Program-made: the position numbers and the translations under genes | Shown: positions 20,794 to 29,628 of the stretch, piece by piece | How the letters are laid out: every line of letters starts with the position of its first letter | Numbering within the stretch: position 1 is the stretch's first letter | The notes under the pieces: generated by a model | Database searches by the model: none | The model's input: the letters and a program-made list of their open reading frames with translations, nothing else | What the model was told of the DNA's origin: nothing | Origin: Pseudomonas sp. SJZ079 | Lineage (GTDB): Bacteria > Pseudomonadota > Gammaproteobacteria > Pseudomonadales > Pseudomonadaceae | Direction: 5' to 3' | Assembly (NCBI RefSeq): GCF_007993865.1 | Contig: NZ_VIUH01000005.1 | Span: forward strand, 10,695 to 74,694 | DNA: 64,000 bases

Positions 20794-20822
20794 TTGTCAC
20801 TGAACTGCCACGACCTGGTCAT
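20794..20822 (+). promoter_or_regulatory. Candidate Pho box (PhoB site) before plcP-agt
   Basis: Three 7-mers lie at exact 11-base intervals: TTGTCAC (20794), CTGCCAC (20805) and TGGTCAT (20816). They compare with the PhoB half-site CTGTCAT/C, and the first two each match 6 of 7. The last ends 54 bases before the plcP ATG, a normal place for PhoB activation. PhoB binding is inferred. Confidence 0.7.
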
Positions 20823-20875
20823 AAACGCTTCACCACCGGACCGCAAGCTCGAGAAAACCCTGGTGGAGGCCGTCC

Positions 20876-21700
20876 ATGAGCAGCGCACAGCTGGTTAAGC
20901 CCAGTCGTAAGCAACGTGTCCGCACCCTGTGGATCTCCGATGTGCACCTGGGCACGCGGGATTGTCAGGCCGAGCACCTCGCCGCTTTTCTCAAGCGCTA
21001 CCAGGCGGACAAGGTCTATCTGGTCGGCGACATCATCGATGGCTGGAAGCTGCGCGGCGGCATGTACTGGCCGCAGGCGCACACCAATGTGATTCGCCGC
21101 TTGTTGACCATGAGCAAGCGCGGCAGCGAAGTGATTTACGTCACCGGCAACCATGACGAGTTTCTGCGAGGTTATTCCAGCCTGGTGCTCGGTAATATCC
21201 AGTTGGTCGACGAGGCTGAGCACGTCACCGCCGATGGCCGTCGGCTGCTGGTGATTCACGGCGATCAGTTCGATGTGATCACCCGCTACCACCGCTGGCT
21301 GGCCTTCCTCGGTGATTCCGCCTACGAGTTCACCCTGACCCTCAACCGTTGGCTCAACCACTGGCGCCGCCGTTACGGCTACGGCTATTGGTCGCTGTCG
21401 GCGTACCTCAAGCACAAGGTCAAGAGCGCGGTAAGCTTCATCAGCGACTTCGAGGAGGCGATCGTCCACGAGTGCGTCAAGCGCGGTTTTAACGGCGTGG
21501 TCTGCGGGCATATTCACCACGCCGAGATCCGTCCGATGGGCGAGGTGGAGTACATGAACTGCGGTGACTGGGTCGAGTCCTGCAGCGCCTTGATCGAACA
21601 CCTGGATGGTCGCATCGAACTGTATCGTCTGGCCGATGAGCAGGCCCGCGAGGCTCAGCAGGCGACCGAACAGGTGACCGCAGTCGAGCCGGCAGTATGA
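20876..21700 (+). CDS. plcP: PlcP-like calcineurin-fold phosphoesterase (phospholipase C type)
   Basis: This 274-residue metallophosphoesterase shows all dimetal motifs: DVH (22-24), GDxxD (51-55), GNHD (91-94), HGD (128-130) and GHxH (211-214). Automated tools often name it UDP-2,3-diacylglucosamine hydrolase. However, pairing with a glycosyltransferase whose start overlaps its stop (ATGA), and the Pho box upstream, match PlcP. PlcP cleaves phospholipid head groups under phosphate limitation so that glycolipids can replace them. A GGAGG lies close before the ATG. As I recall, the P. aeruginosa counterpart is PA3219. An LpxH-like role is the alternative, though LpxH itself is usually shorter. 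Confidence 0.85.
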   Translation: MSSAQLVKPSRKQRVRTLWISDVHLGTRDCQAEHLAAFLKRYQADKVYLVGDIIDGWKLRGGMYWPQAHTNVIRRLLTMSKRGSEVIYVTGNHDEFLRGYSSLVLGNIQLVDEAEHVTADGRRLLVIHGDQFDVITRYHRWLAFLGDSAYEFTLTLNRWLNHWRRRYGYGYWSLSAYLKHKVKSAVSFISDFEEAIVHECVKRGFNGVVCGHIHHAEIRPMGEVEYMNCGDWVESCSALIEHLDGRIELYRLADEQAREAQQATEQVTAVEPAV

Positions 21701-22734
21701 GAATCTTGATTGTCTCGGACGCCTGGCTGCCGCAGGTCAATGGTGTGGTCACCAGTCTCCAGGCACTGGTCGGCGAGCTGCGCGGTATGGGTCATCAGGT
21801 CAAACTCTTGTCACCGCAGGATTTCCGTTCCCGACCCTGTCCGACCTATCCAGAGATTCCTCTGGTGTGGGACCTCTGGCGAGTCGGGCCGGCGATCCGC
21901 GATTTTCAGCCGGATTGCGTCCATCTGGCTACCGAGGGGCCGCTCGGCTGGGCGGCCAGGCGCTGGCTGGGTAAGCGTGGTCTGGCCTTTTCCAGCGCTA
22001 TTCACACGCGTTTTCCCGAATACATCAACAGCCGCTGGTCCTGGCTGCCGTTGCGCTGGGGCTATGCCTACCTGCGCGCCTTCCATCGGCCCAGCCGGGC
22101 CGTACTGGTGACCACCGAGCGACTGCGTGAGGAGTTTGCCGGTTGGGGCCTGCAGCGCCTGGCGCTGTGGCGCAAAGGCGTCGATACACGACTGTTTCAT
22201 CCGCCAGCGCCAGCGCCGGACACTGCGCAACCGGTGTTTCTGTACGTCGGGCGTATCGCCCCGGAGAAGAATCTCGAAGCCTTCCTCGCCCTCGAGTTGC
22301 CGGGGGAGATGCAGGTGGTTGGCGATGGCCCGCAGCGTGAGGCGCTGCAGGCGCGTTATCCGCGGGTGAAGTTTCTCGGCTATCGACATGGCGCAGACTT
22401 GGCGCGGGCTTATCGGCAGGCCAGCGTGCTGGTGTTTCCGTCGCGCACCGACACCTATGGCCTGGTGATGCTCGAAGCCTTGGCCTGCGGCACGCCGGTG
22501 GCGGCATTCCCCGTGCCGGGGCCTCTGGACGTGCTGCAGGCGGGCGTCAACGGGGTGATGGCGGAGAACCTGGGCGAGGCTTGTCTGGCGGCTCTGCAAC
22601 TGGACCGAGCGCACTGCGCCGAGCTGGCAAGGCGGCAATCCTGGCGCGTCTCGGCGTTGCAGTTTCTGGCTGAGCAACCCTTGCTGGATGGCGAGTTGTG
22701 CTGCGGCCCCGGGGTGGTGGCGTCGAGCGGCTAG
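21697..22734 (+). CDS. agt: Agt-like GT4 glycosyltransferase (glycolipid synthesis)
   Basis: This 345-residue GT-B glycosyltransferase of family 4 opens with MRILIVSDAWLPQVNGVV, typical of acceptor binding in lipid-modifying GT4 enzymes. The donor domain shows VGRIAPEKN and the sugar-nucleotide motif TDTYGLVMLEALACGTPV. It overlaps plcP by four bases. In the PlcP-Agt scheme it transfers a sugar to the diacylglycerol released by PlcP, giving glycolipids when phosphate is scarce. The donor sugar cannot be read from the sequence. Confidence 0.85.
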   Translation: MRILIVSDAWLPQVNGVVTSLQALVGELRGMGHQVKLLSPQDFRSRPCPTYPEIPLVWDLWRVGPAIRDFQPDCVHLATEGPLGWAARRWLGKRGLAFSSAIHTRFPEYINSRWSWLPLRWGYAYLRAFHRPSRAVLVTTERLREEFAGWGLQRLALWRKGVDTRLFHPPAPAPDTAQPVFLYVGRIAPEKNLEAFLALELPGEMQVVGDGPQREALQARYPRVKFLGYRHGADLARAYRQASVLVFPSRTDTYGLVMLEALACGTPVAAFPVPGPLDVLQAGVNGVMAENLGEACLAALQLDRAHCAELARRQSWRVSALQFLAEQPLLDGELCCGPGVVASSG

Positions 22735-22758
22735 CGGCAGGTGGTGGTGTGTTCGTAG

Positions 22759-22775
22759 CCCGGATGGAATCCGGG
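22759..22775. repeat. REP-like palindrome
   Basis: CCCGGAT-GGA-ATCCGGG is a perfect palindrome preceded by GTAG. It lies between the convergent agt and cyaB genes. Similar GTAGCCCGGAT repeats are common between genes in gammaproteobacteria. No T-run is present, so it is not a classical terminator. Confidence 0.5.
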
Positions 22776-22828
22776 GTGTCTGCTTGGCCTCACCCGGTCT
22801 AGGCCAATAGACAGCACTGGCATCGGCC

Positions 22829-24217
22829 TTACATGATCACCTTGTCGCGCAACTTCTCGGCGGCTTGCTGCAGCGCCTGGATCACCCGTTCCTTGTCGAA
22901 GTTCTGAATGCCGTTGGTGTCCAGGTACATGGAAAAGCCCGGCAGTTCGTGTTCGACGTAGCTGGAGGTGGCTCCCAGGTCGCGGCGGAAGTCCACCACC
23001 TGATAGATCTGCACTGGACGCGTGAAGCCCTTGACGCTGATCTGACCCTTGTCGCGGCACATGATCAGGTCCTTGATCAGCGAATAGGTCTCATGCGAGA
23101 TCAGGATTTCACCGGCTTCGGCGGCGCTTTCGAGGCGGCTGGCGAGGTTCACGTCGCGGCCGATGATGGTGTAGTCCATGCGCGTATCGGCGCCAAAGTT
23201 ACCCACGGTGCAGTAACCGGTGTTCAGTCCCATGCGGATTTCCAGGGGTTTGGTGATGCCCTGGGCCCGCCATTGCTGGCGCAGCACTTTCATATGCTTG
23301 CGCATGGCGATGGCCATCGAGACTGCCGCCACGGCGTCTTTCTTGGCGCCTCGGCTGGCCGGGTCACCGAAGAACACCATGACGCTGTCGCCGATGAACT
23401 TGTCGATGGTGCCACCGTATTTCAGGCAGATCTTCGACATCTCATTGAGGTAGCTGTTGAGCAGGTCGGTCAGGGTTTCGGCTTCCAGTTCCTCGGACAG
23501 CTCGGTAAAGCCTTTGATGTCGGAGAAGAACACCGTGAGCTTCTTGCGTTGGGTTTCCAGGCGCACGCTCTTCTTGCCGCTGAAGATCGATTCCCACACC
23601 TGTGGCGACAGGTATTTGGCCAGATTACGCGCCAGTCGTGCGGCCTTCTCTTGTTCGCGCTTGATGTCGCTGCGCACCTGGGTCAGGCGCAAGCCCTGCT
23701 GGTGCACGAAATAGGCGGTGATGCAGATATACAAGGTGGCGAAGGCGATGCTCACCAGCGCGACTACTGCCGGTGTATCGGGGGTGAAGTGGAATGCGAT
23801 CAGTGTGGCGCTGAGCAAGGTGCTGCACAGCGCGATCAGCAGAGCCAGCGCCAGGTGGCGCAAGCCGCCGATCACCAGTGAACTGAACGCCAGAATCAGC
23901 AGGCATACCAGGCTGGGTACTACCGAGAAGCCAAGTAACGCGAGTCCTGCACCGCAGTGCAACGAGTCGATGAACAGCAAGGTCAAGGTGGTCTTCTGCG
24001 GATGATCGCGCTTGAAGCGCAGGCTCAGGTGATGGGCCAGGTGGGGGTAGAGCAGGGCGTAGGGCACTATCCAGAGGATGTCATAGCCGAAATGCTGGAC
24101 GTAAGTACCGGCGGCGATAGTCGCGGCGACGGCGATATAGGCCAGCACGCGCGAGTAATACTCGCGCAGCGGTGGCGCCGGCAACGGGGTTAAACGGGTT
24201 AAGTGGCTGGCATTCAT
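22829..24217 (-). CDS. cyaB: Class III adenylate cyclase CyaB
   Basis: This 462-residue membrane enzyme makes cAMP from ATP. The N-terminal half is a MASE2-type membrane sensor with about six helices. The C-terminal class III catalytic domain shows the two metal aspartates in FFSDIKGFTELSEE and GDSVMVFFGDP, the base-recognition region TRMDYTIIGRDVNLASRLE, and GLNTGYCTVGNFG. Start MNASHLTRL gives almost exactly the length of P. aeruginosa CyaB, where cAMP feeds Vfr-controlled virulence and type IV pili. As there, the gene is convergent to agt-plcP. Confidence 0.93.
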   Translation of the reverse strand: MNASHLTRLTPLPAPPLREYYSRVLAYIAVAATIAAGTYVQHFGYDILWIVPYALLYPHLAHHLSLRFKRDHPQKTTLTLLFIDSLHCGAGLALLGFSVVPSLVCLLILAFSSLVIGGLRHLALALLIALCSTLLSATLIAFHFTPDTPAVVALVSIAFATLYICITAYFVHQQGLRLTQVRSDIKREQEKAARLARNLAKYLSPQVWESIFSGKKSVRLETQRKKLTVFFSDIKGFTELSEELEAETLTDLLNSYLNEMSKICLKYGGTIDKFIGDSVMVFFGDPASRGAKKDAVAAVSMAIAMRKHMKVLRQQWRAQGITKPLEIRMGLNTGYCTVGNFGADTRMDYTIIGRDVNLASRLESAAEAGEILISHETYSLIKDLIMCRDKGQISVKGFTRPVQIYQVVDFRRDLGATSSYVEHELPGFSMYLDTNGIQNFDKERVIQALQQAAEKLRDKVIM

Positions 24218-24378
24218 GCTATGGACGTGATCCCCGCTGATTTTCTGACGCCTGTGCTGGACGTCTGAGTAGTCTGCAAACACTGGGCCAGGCTTGCGAC
24301 AGAGCGGGGATCATAACCAAGCGCGGTGGCGCGAGCCAAGCACCACAGCCGAACGGGGACGGCGGAGCGCCTCAGCGG

Positions 24379-24963
24379 TTAACGGGCGTGGACCATGGCA
24401 GCGTGATAGAGGGAGTTTTTCGGCTGGGCAAATACGCGGCGCAACATGGGCTCGAAGAAGCTCAGCGGTAGGTTTTCAAAGTCCGGGTCGAAGGCCGCGG
24501 CATCGTACTTGGCGCAGAAGTCGATGGTCGCCTGGTAGTGCGGATGATCCTTGAATTGCTCGCGCAGGTGACGCTCCATACCTAGGTGATGGAAGAAGTA
24601 ATAGCCCTGAAAGATTCCGTGTTTTTCGACCATCCAGTGCAGTTCCGCACTGACGAATGGCTTGAGCATGGCCGCGGCGATATCGGGATGGTTATAACTG
24701 CCCAGGGTGTCGCCGATGTCGTGCAGCAAGGCGCAGACCACGTACTCCTCGTCGCGCCCATCGAGGTGCGCGCGGGAGGCGGTCTGCAGCGAGTGGGACA
24801 GGCGGTCGATGGGGAAACCGCCGAAGTCGCCGTCGAGCAGTTTCAGGTGGCTGAGAATGCGATCGGGCAACTGCGCGGCATAGGCGCTGAAGTGCTGCGC
24901 GATAACCGCCCAGTCCTCGGTCGTGCCGTCCTGCATGTGGGTGAAGCGCGCCTGGGTGTGCAT
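24379..24963 (-). CDS. HD-domain protein (COG4341, PhnZ-like family)
   Basis: This 194-residue HD-fold protein has metal ligands readable as SHSLQTASRAH, LLHDIGD, YNHPDI and VEKHG. The family includes predicted phosphohydrolases and the diiron oxygenases PhnZ and TmpB. The lysine-containing WMVEKHGIFQGYYF segment resembles the oxygenase branch, but the usual PhnY partner is absent, so phosphonate use is not supported by context. It starts 27 bases after a DUF962 gene and is followed by cyaB after 161 bases. Confidence 0.75.
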   Translation of the reverse strand: MHTQARFTHMQDGTTEDWAVIAQHFSAYAAQLPDRILSHLKLLDGDFGGFPIDRLSHSLQTASRAHLDGRDEEYVVCALLHDIGDTLGSYNHPDIAAAMLKPFVSAELHWMVEKHGIFQGYYFFHHLGMERHLREQFKDHPHYQATIDFCAKYDAAAFDPDFENLPLSFFEPMLRRVFAQPKNSLYHAAMVHAR

Positions 24964-24990
24964 GGTGGGTGTCCTCTGCTGGCTGTCGGG

Positions 24991-25308
24991 TCAGAACTTG
25001 ATGCGCCCGGTCAGGGCATCCTTGAGCATCACCCAGTCGCCCATCAGCGAATACAACGGGTACTGGAAGGTGGCCGGGCGGTTTTTCTCGAAGACGAAGT
25101 GGCCGACCCAGGCAAAGCCATAGCCGGCCAGCGGGATCGCCAGTAACCACAGCCACTGTTGACTGAGCAGGGCGTAGGCGAAGATGCCCAGTACCAGCAG
25201 ACTGCCGGCGTAATGCAGGCGGCGACAGGTGGCGTTACTGTGTTCCTGCAGGTAATAAGGGTAGAACTCGGCGAAGCTGGTGTAGCGGGCACTGGTCCGA
25301 GTGGCCAT
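24991..25308 (-). CDS. DUF962 / Mpo1-like membrane protein
   Basis: This 105-residue protein matches the DUF962 (COG4539) family. It has FAEFYPYYLQEHSNATCRRLHYAG near the N-terminus, two hydrophobic helices, and the motif VGHFVFEKNRPATF. The yeast relative Mpo1 is an iron-dependent 2-hydroxy fatty acid dioxygenase that needs such histidines; bacterial roles are not established. It is the first gene of a likely unit with the HD-domain gene and is divergent from an AraC regulator. Confidence 0.87.
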   Translation of the reverse strand: MATRTSARYTSFAEFYPYYLQEHSNATCRRLHYAGSLLVLGIFAYALLSQQWLWLLAIPLAGYGFAWVGHFVFEKNRPATFQYPLYSLMGDWVMLKDALTGRIKF

Positions 25309-25455
25309 GGCGCACCTCCGGTAATGAGTGGCTGGCGGTTGTGACCAGTCTAGGCCGAGTGTCCTGCTGGGCCAGTGACATTAAGTGCCAGTTTAGTATC
25401 CTTCGTCGCCAGGCCGCGTATTGCGGCCCTCCGCTGACTCGAATAAGAAAACGCC

Positions 25456-26457
25456 ATGAGCGAACGAACCACCTCGTCGAATTGGGCTTTGGGGATTGTC
25501 CAGGCACTGGAAATGGGCGGCGTCGACTGCCGCATGATCTTCGCCGAGCTGGGCCTGGAATACGCCGCCTTGGAAGACCCGGATGCGCGCTTCCCACAGG
25601 ATGGCATGACCCGGCTGTGGCAGCGCGCGGTGGCGCAGTCGGGCAATCCGGCGATTGGCTTGAACATGGCCAAAGTGGTGCGCCCGGCCTCCTTCCATGT
25701 GGTGGGTTATGCGCTGATGTCCAGCCGCACGCTGAAGGAAGGCCTGACTCGTCTGGTGCGTTATCAGCGGATCATCGCCGAGGGCGCCGACCTGAGTTTT
25801 CGCAGCACGCCACATGGCTACGAGCTGATTCTGGCGATCCATGGCGATCGTCTACCGCCCGCGCGGCAGAGCGCCGAGGCATCGCTGGCTTATGCCCTGG
25901 CATTCTGCCGATGGATGACCGGAAAACCGCTGCGCCCGCAACAGATTCTCCTGCAAGGCGAACCACCGGCCGATCTGCAACCCTTTCAACAGGTGTTCCA
26001 GGCGCCGCTGAAGTTCAATGCCGCGCACTACGCGCTGCTATTCGATCGGGCCGATATGGAAATGCCGCTGCCGACGGCTAACGAGGCGCTGGCGCAGTTG
26101 CATGATCGCTTCGCCGGCGAATACCTCGCGCGATTCTCGGAAAGCCGCGTGACTCACCTGGCCCGGCAGGTGCTGTGCCGGTTGCTGCCGCAGGGTGAGC
26201 CCAAGCGCGAGACGGTGGCGCAGGCTCTGCACCTGTCGCAGCGCACCCTGCAGCGGCGCTTGCAGGAAGAGGGCACTAGCTTCCAGCAACTGCTTGATGA
26301 CACCCGGCGAGAGCTGGCCGAGCAGTACCTGGCTCAGCCCAACCTGGCCCTGCTGGAAGTCGCTTATTTATTGGGCTTCGCCGATCCGAGCAATTTCTTC
26401 CGCGCGTTCCGCCGTTGGTTCGGCATCACCCCAGGCGAGTACCGCGCGCGGTTATAG
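25456..26457 (+). CDS. AraC-family regulator (Arabinose_bd type)
   Basis: This 333-residue regulator has an N-terminal ligand domain of the kind seen in OruR and ArgR-like AraC proteins (PF12625; FHVVGYALMSSRTLKEGL). The C-terminal double helix-turn-helix includes VAQALHLSQRTLQRRLQEEG and YLLGFADPSNFFRAFRRWFG, the standard AraC signature. It is divergent from the DUF962-HD genes, which are plausible targets. The effector is unknown. Confidence 0.92.
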   Translation: MSERTTSSNWALGIVQALEMGGVDCRMIFAELGLEYAALEDPDARFPQDGMTRLWQRAVAQSGNPAIGLNMAKVVRPASFHVVGYALMSSRTLKEGLTRLVRYQRIIAEGADLSFRSTPHGYELILAIHGDRLPPARQSAEASLAYALAFCRWMTGKPLRPQQILLQGEPPADLQPFQQVFQAPLKFNAAHYALLFDRADMEMPLPTANEALAQLHDRFAGEYLARFSESRVTHLARQVLCRLLPQGEPKRETVAQALHLSQRTLQRRLQEEGTSFQQLLDDTRRELAEQYLAQPNLALLEVAYLLGFADPSNFFRAFRRWFGITPGEYRARL

Positions 26458-26479
26458 ACGGCAGGCCGGGGCGATAGCG

Positions 26480-27934
26480 TCAATGCCGCCAGAAGGCCGG
26501 CATCAGCAGCACCAGTACGGTCAGAATCTCCAGGCGCCCGAGCAGCATGCCCAGGGTCAGTAGCCACTTGGCGACGTCCGGCAGGCTGGCGAAGTTGCCG
26601 GCCGGACCGATGATCGGCCCCATCCCCGGGCCTACGCCGGACACCGTGCTGGCGGCTCCGCTCAGCGCGGTGATCCAGTCCAGGCCGCAGAGGGTCAGGG
26701 CCAGTGCGAGGAAGGCGATGGTGATGGTGAAGAAGAACGAAAAGGTCAGGATCGAGCGGACGATATCTTCGTCCAGGCGGTGGCGGTTGTACTGTTGCTT
26801 GATCACCGCGCGCGGATGGACCAGTTGCTGCAGGTTGGCCTTGAGCAGGATGTAGGCCACCTGGAAGCGGAAAATCTTCAAGCCGCCGGCGGTCGAGCCG
26901 GAGCAGCCGCCGATGAAACCCAGGTAGAAGAACAGCATTCCGGAGAAGCCGCCCCAGAGGGTGTAGTCGCCCAGCGCGAAACCGGTGGTGGTCATGATCG
27001 AGGTGGTGTTCACCGCCACGTGGCGCACGGCTTCCAGCCAGTGCAGTTCGGTGGTCAGGTTGTACCAGGTGCCGAGCGCCAGCCAGGTGCCCAGCAAGAT
27101 GATGAGAAAGCCGTGCACCTGCTGGTCACGAAACAGCGCCAGGTAGTTGCCACGCATCATCGATACATAGAGCACGAACGGCAGGCTGCCGAGAATCATC
27201 AGCAGCACCGCCACCCAATGCACCGCTGGTTGAGGCCAGTTGCCGATGGAGCGGTCCGAGGTGGAAAACCCGCCGGTAGCGATGGCCGACATGGTGTGGT
27301 TGATCGAGTCGAAGAGGCCCATGCCCGCCGCCCAGAATGCCAGGACGCCGAGCAGGCTGAGCCCGACATACGCCGCCACCATGTACTTGGCGACCATGTG
27401 CGAGCGTGGCATGACCTTCTCCGAGCGATCCGAGGATTCGGTTTGGAACAGGCGCATACCACCGATACGCAGCATCGGCAGAATCGCCACGGCCATGGCG
27501 ATAAAGCCGATGCCGCCGAGCCAGTGCAGCAGCGAGCGCCAGATCAGAATGCCCGGCGACATGCTGTCCAGCCCGCTGAGCACGGTGGCGCCGGTGGCGG
27601 TAATGCCGGACATGCTCTCGAAAATCGCGTCGGCAATGCTCATGTGCTGAAACAGCATGAAGGGCAGGGCGGCGAACAGGCAGACCAGCAGCCAGCTCGA
27701 GACCGTCAGCATGTACATGTCACGTGGGCGTAGCTGGGTGTTCGCCGGTCGTCCCTGGAGGACCATGGCGAGGCCCGCGATGAAGGTGAACAGGCTCGAC
27801 CAGAGAAAACCGTTCAGCTCTTGGGCGCGTTCGAACAGCACCAGGGTGAGCATCGGCACGACCATGCTGATGGCCAGGGTAATCAGAAAGATGCCGTTGA
27901 TGAACGCAATGATTCGTAGGGTCGGCATGGCCAT
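26480..27934 (-). CDS. trkH: TrkH-type potassium transporter, copy 1
   Basis: This 484-residue Trk/Ktr/HKT family channel-like K+ uptake subunit has four P-loops with filter glycines readable in TATGATVLSGLD, IATGGFSTSD, MTTTGFALGD and SGVGPGMGP. The helix after the third loop contains GGCSGSTAGGLKIFRF. It works with the cytoplasmic NAD-binding protein TrkA, which is not in the window. It lies 83 bases after a close paralogue in the same direction. Confidence 0.94.
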   Translation of the reverse strand: MAMPTLRIIAFINGIFLITLAISMVVPMLTLVLFERAQELNGFLWSSLFTFIAGLAMVLQGRPANTQLRPRDMYMLTVSSWLLVCLFAALPFMLFQHMSIADAIFESMSGITATGATVLSGLDSMSPGILIWRSLLHWLGGIGFIAMAVAILPMLRIGGMRLFQTESSDRSEKVMPRSHMVAKYMVAAYVGLSLLGVLAFWAAGMGLFDSINHTMSAIATGGFSTSDRSIGNWPQPAVHWVAVLLMILGSLPFVLYVSMMRGNYLALFRDQQVHGFLIILLGTWLALGTWYNLTTELHWLEAVRHVAVNTTSIMTTTGFALGDYTLWGGFSGMLFFYLGFIGGCSGSTAGGLKIFRFQVAYILLKANLQQLVHPRAVIKQQYNRHRLDEDIVRSILTFSFFFTITIAFLALALTLCGLDWITALSGAASTVSGVGPGMGPIIGPAGNFASLPDVAKWLLTLGMLLGRLEILTVLVLLMPAFWRH

Positions 27935-28017
27935 CTAGTCGGCTTCCATAAATTAGTGGCGTGATTCTAAGAGGAACTGCCCGCTAACCACAGGGTAGAA
28001 GGCCGATTTACGCTGTT

Positions 28018-29472
28018 TCAGTGCCGCCAAAAGGCCCGAGTGGTCAGCACCAGCACGGTGAGGATCTCCAGGCGGCCGAGCAGCATGCCAATGGTCAGCA
28101 GCCATTTGGCGGGGTCGGCCAGGCTGGCGAAGTTCCCGGCCGGACCGATAACCGGCCCCAGGCCTGGGCCAACGTTGCACACGGCGGTCGCGGCCGCGGT
28201 CAGGGCGGTGACCCAGTCCAGACCAATCAGTGCCAAGCCGAGGGCGATCATGCCGATGGTGATGGTGAAAAAGAACGAGAAGGTGGTCAGCGAACGGACA
28301 ATTTCTTCGTCGAGGTTGTGGTTGTTGTACTGCTGCTTGATCACCGCGCGCGGGTGCATCAGTTGCTGCAGGCTGGCTTTGAGCAGCACATAGGCGACCT
28401 GAAAGCGGAAGATTTTCAGGCCGCCGGCCGTTGAGCCGGAGCAGCCACCGATAAAGGTCAGGTAGAAAAACAGCAGCACCGCGAAGCTGCCCCACTGGCT
28501 GTAGTCGCCCAGGGCAAAGCCGGTGGTGGTCACCACCGAGGTGACGTTGACCGCGACTATGCGCAAGGCATCCAGCCAGCGGTAATCGGAGTTGAGCCAC
28601 AGCCAGGTGGCGAAGACCAGCCAGGTCAGCAGCAGAAAGCCGATGAAACCGCGTACTTGATGGTCCTTGAGCAGCGCCTGGCGATGGCCGCGCAAACTTG
28701 CCACATACAGGGTAAATGGCAGGCTGCCGAGGATCATCATGACTACTGCGACCCAGTGCACGGCGGGTTGTGTCCAGTGGGCCAGGGAGGAATCCGAGGT
28801 GGAGAAGCCGCCGGTGGAGATTGACACCATGGCATGGTTGATGGCATCGAACGGGCTCATCCCGGCCAGCCAGAAGCCCAGGCTGCCGAGCAGGGTAAGA
28901 CCCAGATAGATGAAGAGGATGTATTTGGCGACCATATGCGACCGCGGCATGACCTTCTCGCCCCAGTCGGAGGATTCGGTCTGGAACAGGCGCATGCCGC
29001 CGACGCGCAGCAGCGGCAGAATCGCCACCGCCATGCCGATAAAACCGATGCCGCCGAGCCACTGCAGCATCGAGCGCCAGATCAGCAGCCCCGGGGTGAC
29101 GTCGTCCAGCCCGGTCAGTACCGTGGAGCCGGTGGTGGTGATGCCGGACATGGTCTCGAAGAAGGCGTCGGTGTAGCTGATGTGCTGGATCAACAGCATC
29201 GGTAGGGCGGCGAAGATACAGACCACCAGCCAACTGGCAGTGGTCAACAGGTACATGTCGCGCGGACGCAGCTGGGCATTGGTCGGGCGGCCAGGAAGGA
29301 TCAGGGCGAAGCCGGCGGCGGCGCTGGCCAGGCATGACCAGAGAAAGGCGTCGAGGTCTTCGTGGTGATCGAAGATCAGCAAGGTCAGCATGGGTAGCGT
29401 CATGCTGACGGCCAGAGTGATCAGGAAAATGCCGAGAATGAAACCGATGATCCGCAGCGTCGGCAGGGCCAT
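28018..29472 (-). CDS. trkH: TrkH-type potassium transporter, copy 2
   Basis: This 484-residue K+ transporter has exactly the same length and N-terminal pattern (MALPTLRIIGF) as its downstream neighbour. It has filters TTTGSTVLTGLD, ISTGGFSTSD, VTTTGFALGD and CNVGPGLGP; the fourth differs from the SGVGPG of copy 1. The start at 29472 aligns with copy 1. An in-frame ATG 13 codons earlier is possible because no Shine-Dalgarno sequence precedes 29472: the mRNA there reads CCUCCUUUC, complementary to one. Confidence 0.93.
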   Translation of the reverse strand: MALPTLRIIGFILGIFLITLAVSMTLPMLTLLIFDHHEDLDAFLWSCLASAAAGFALILPGRPTNAQLRPRDMYLLTTASWLVVCIFAALPMLLIQHISYTDAFFETMSGITTTGSTVLTGLDDVTPGLLIWRSMLQWLGGIGFIGMAVAILPLLRVGGMRLFQTESSDWGEKVMPRSHMVAKYILFIYLGLTLLGSLGFWLAGMSPFDAINHAMVSISTGGFSTSDSSLAHWTQPAVHWVAVVMMILGSLPFTLYVASLRGHRQALLKDHQVRGFIGFLLLTWLVFATWLWLNSDYRWLDALRIVAVNVTSVVTTTGFALGDYSQWGSFAVLLFFYLTFIGGCSGSTAGGLKIFRFQVAYVLLKASLQQLMHPRAVIKQQYNNHNLDEEIVRSLTTFSFFFTITIGMIALGLALIGLDWVTALTAAATAVCNVGPGLGPVIGPAGNFASLADPAKWLLTIGMLLGRLEILTVLVLTTRAFWRH

Positions 29473-29554
29473 GAAAGGAGGGCTCGGGTTGATGGCAGCA
29501 AAGGGGGGCATTCTACTCGCGGCGCCCGGCGCTTAACCAGCCATCAATCAACCC

Positions 29555-29582
29555 TTTACAAGCGCTTGGCGCTGCATAGAAT
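29555..29582 (+). promoter_or_regulatory. Sigma-70 promoter for the YkgJ-family gene
   Basis: TTTACA (29555-29560) and TAGAAT (29577-29582) are separated by 16 bases, with the gene start 47 bases downstream. Confidence 0.5.
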
Positions 29583-29628
29583 ACCCCGCCAGGTGCCGGC
29601 CCTTGCCGGTTTCTGAGTCCTCTAAATC

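Noticed and set aside
22759..22775. Terminator for agt or cyaB
   Set aside because: The palindrome is perfect but has no T-run, so it is reported as a REP-like repeat only.
27953..29335. 460-codon open frame on the same strand as trkH copy 2, other frame
   Set aside because: Arg/Pro/His-rich frame-shifted reading of a clear transporter gene.
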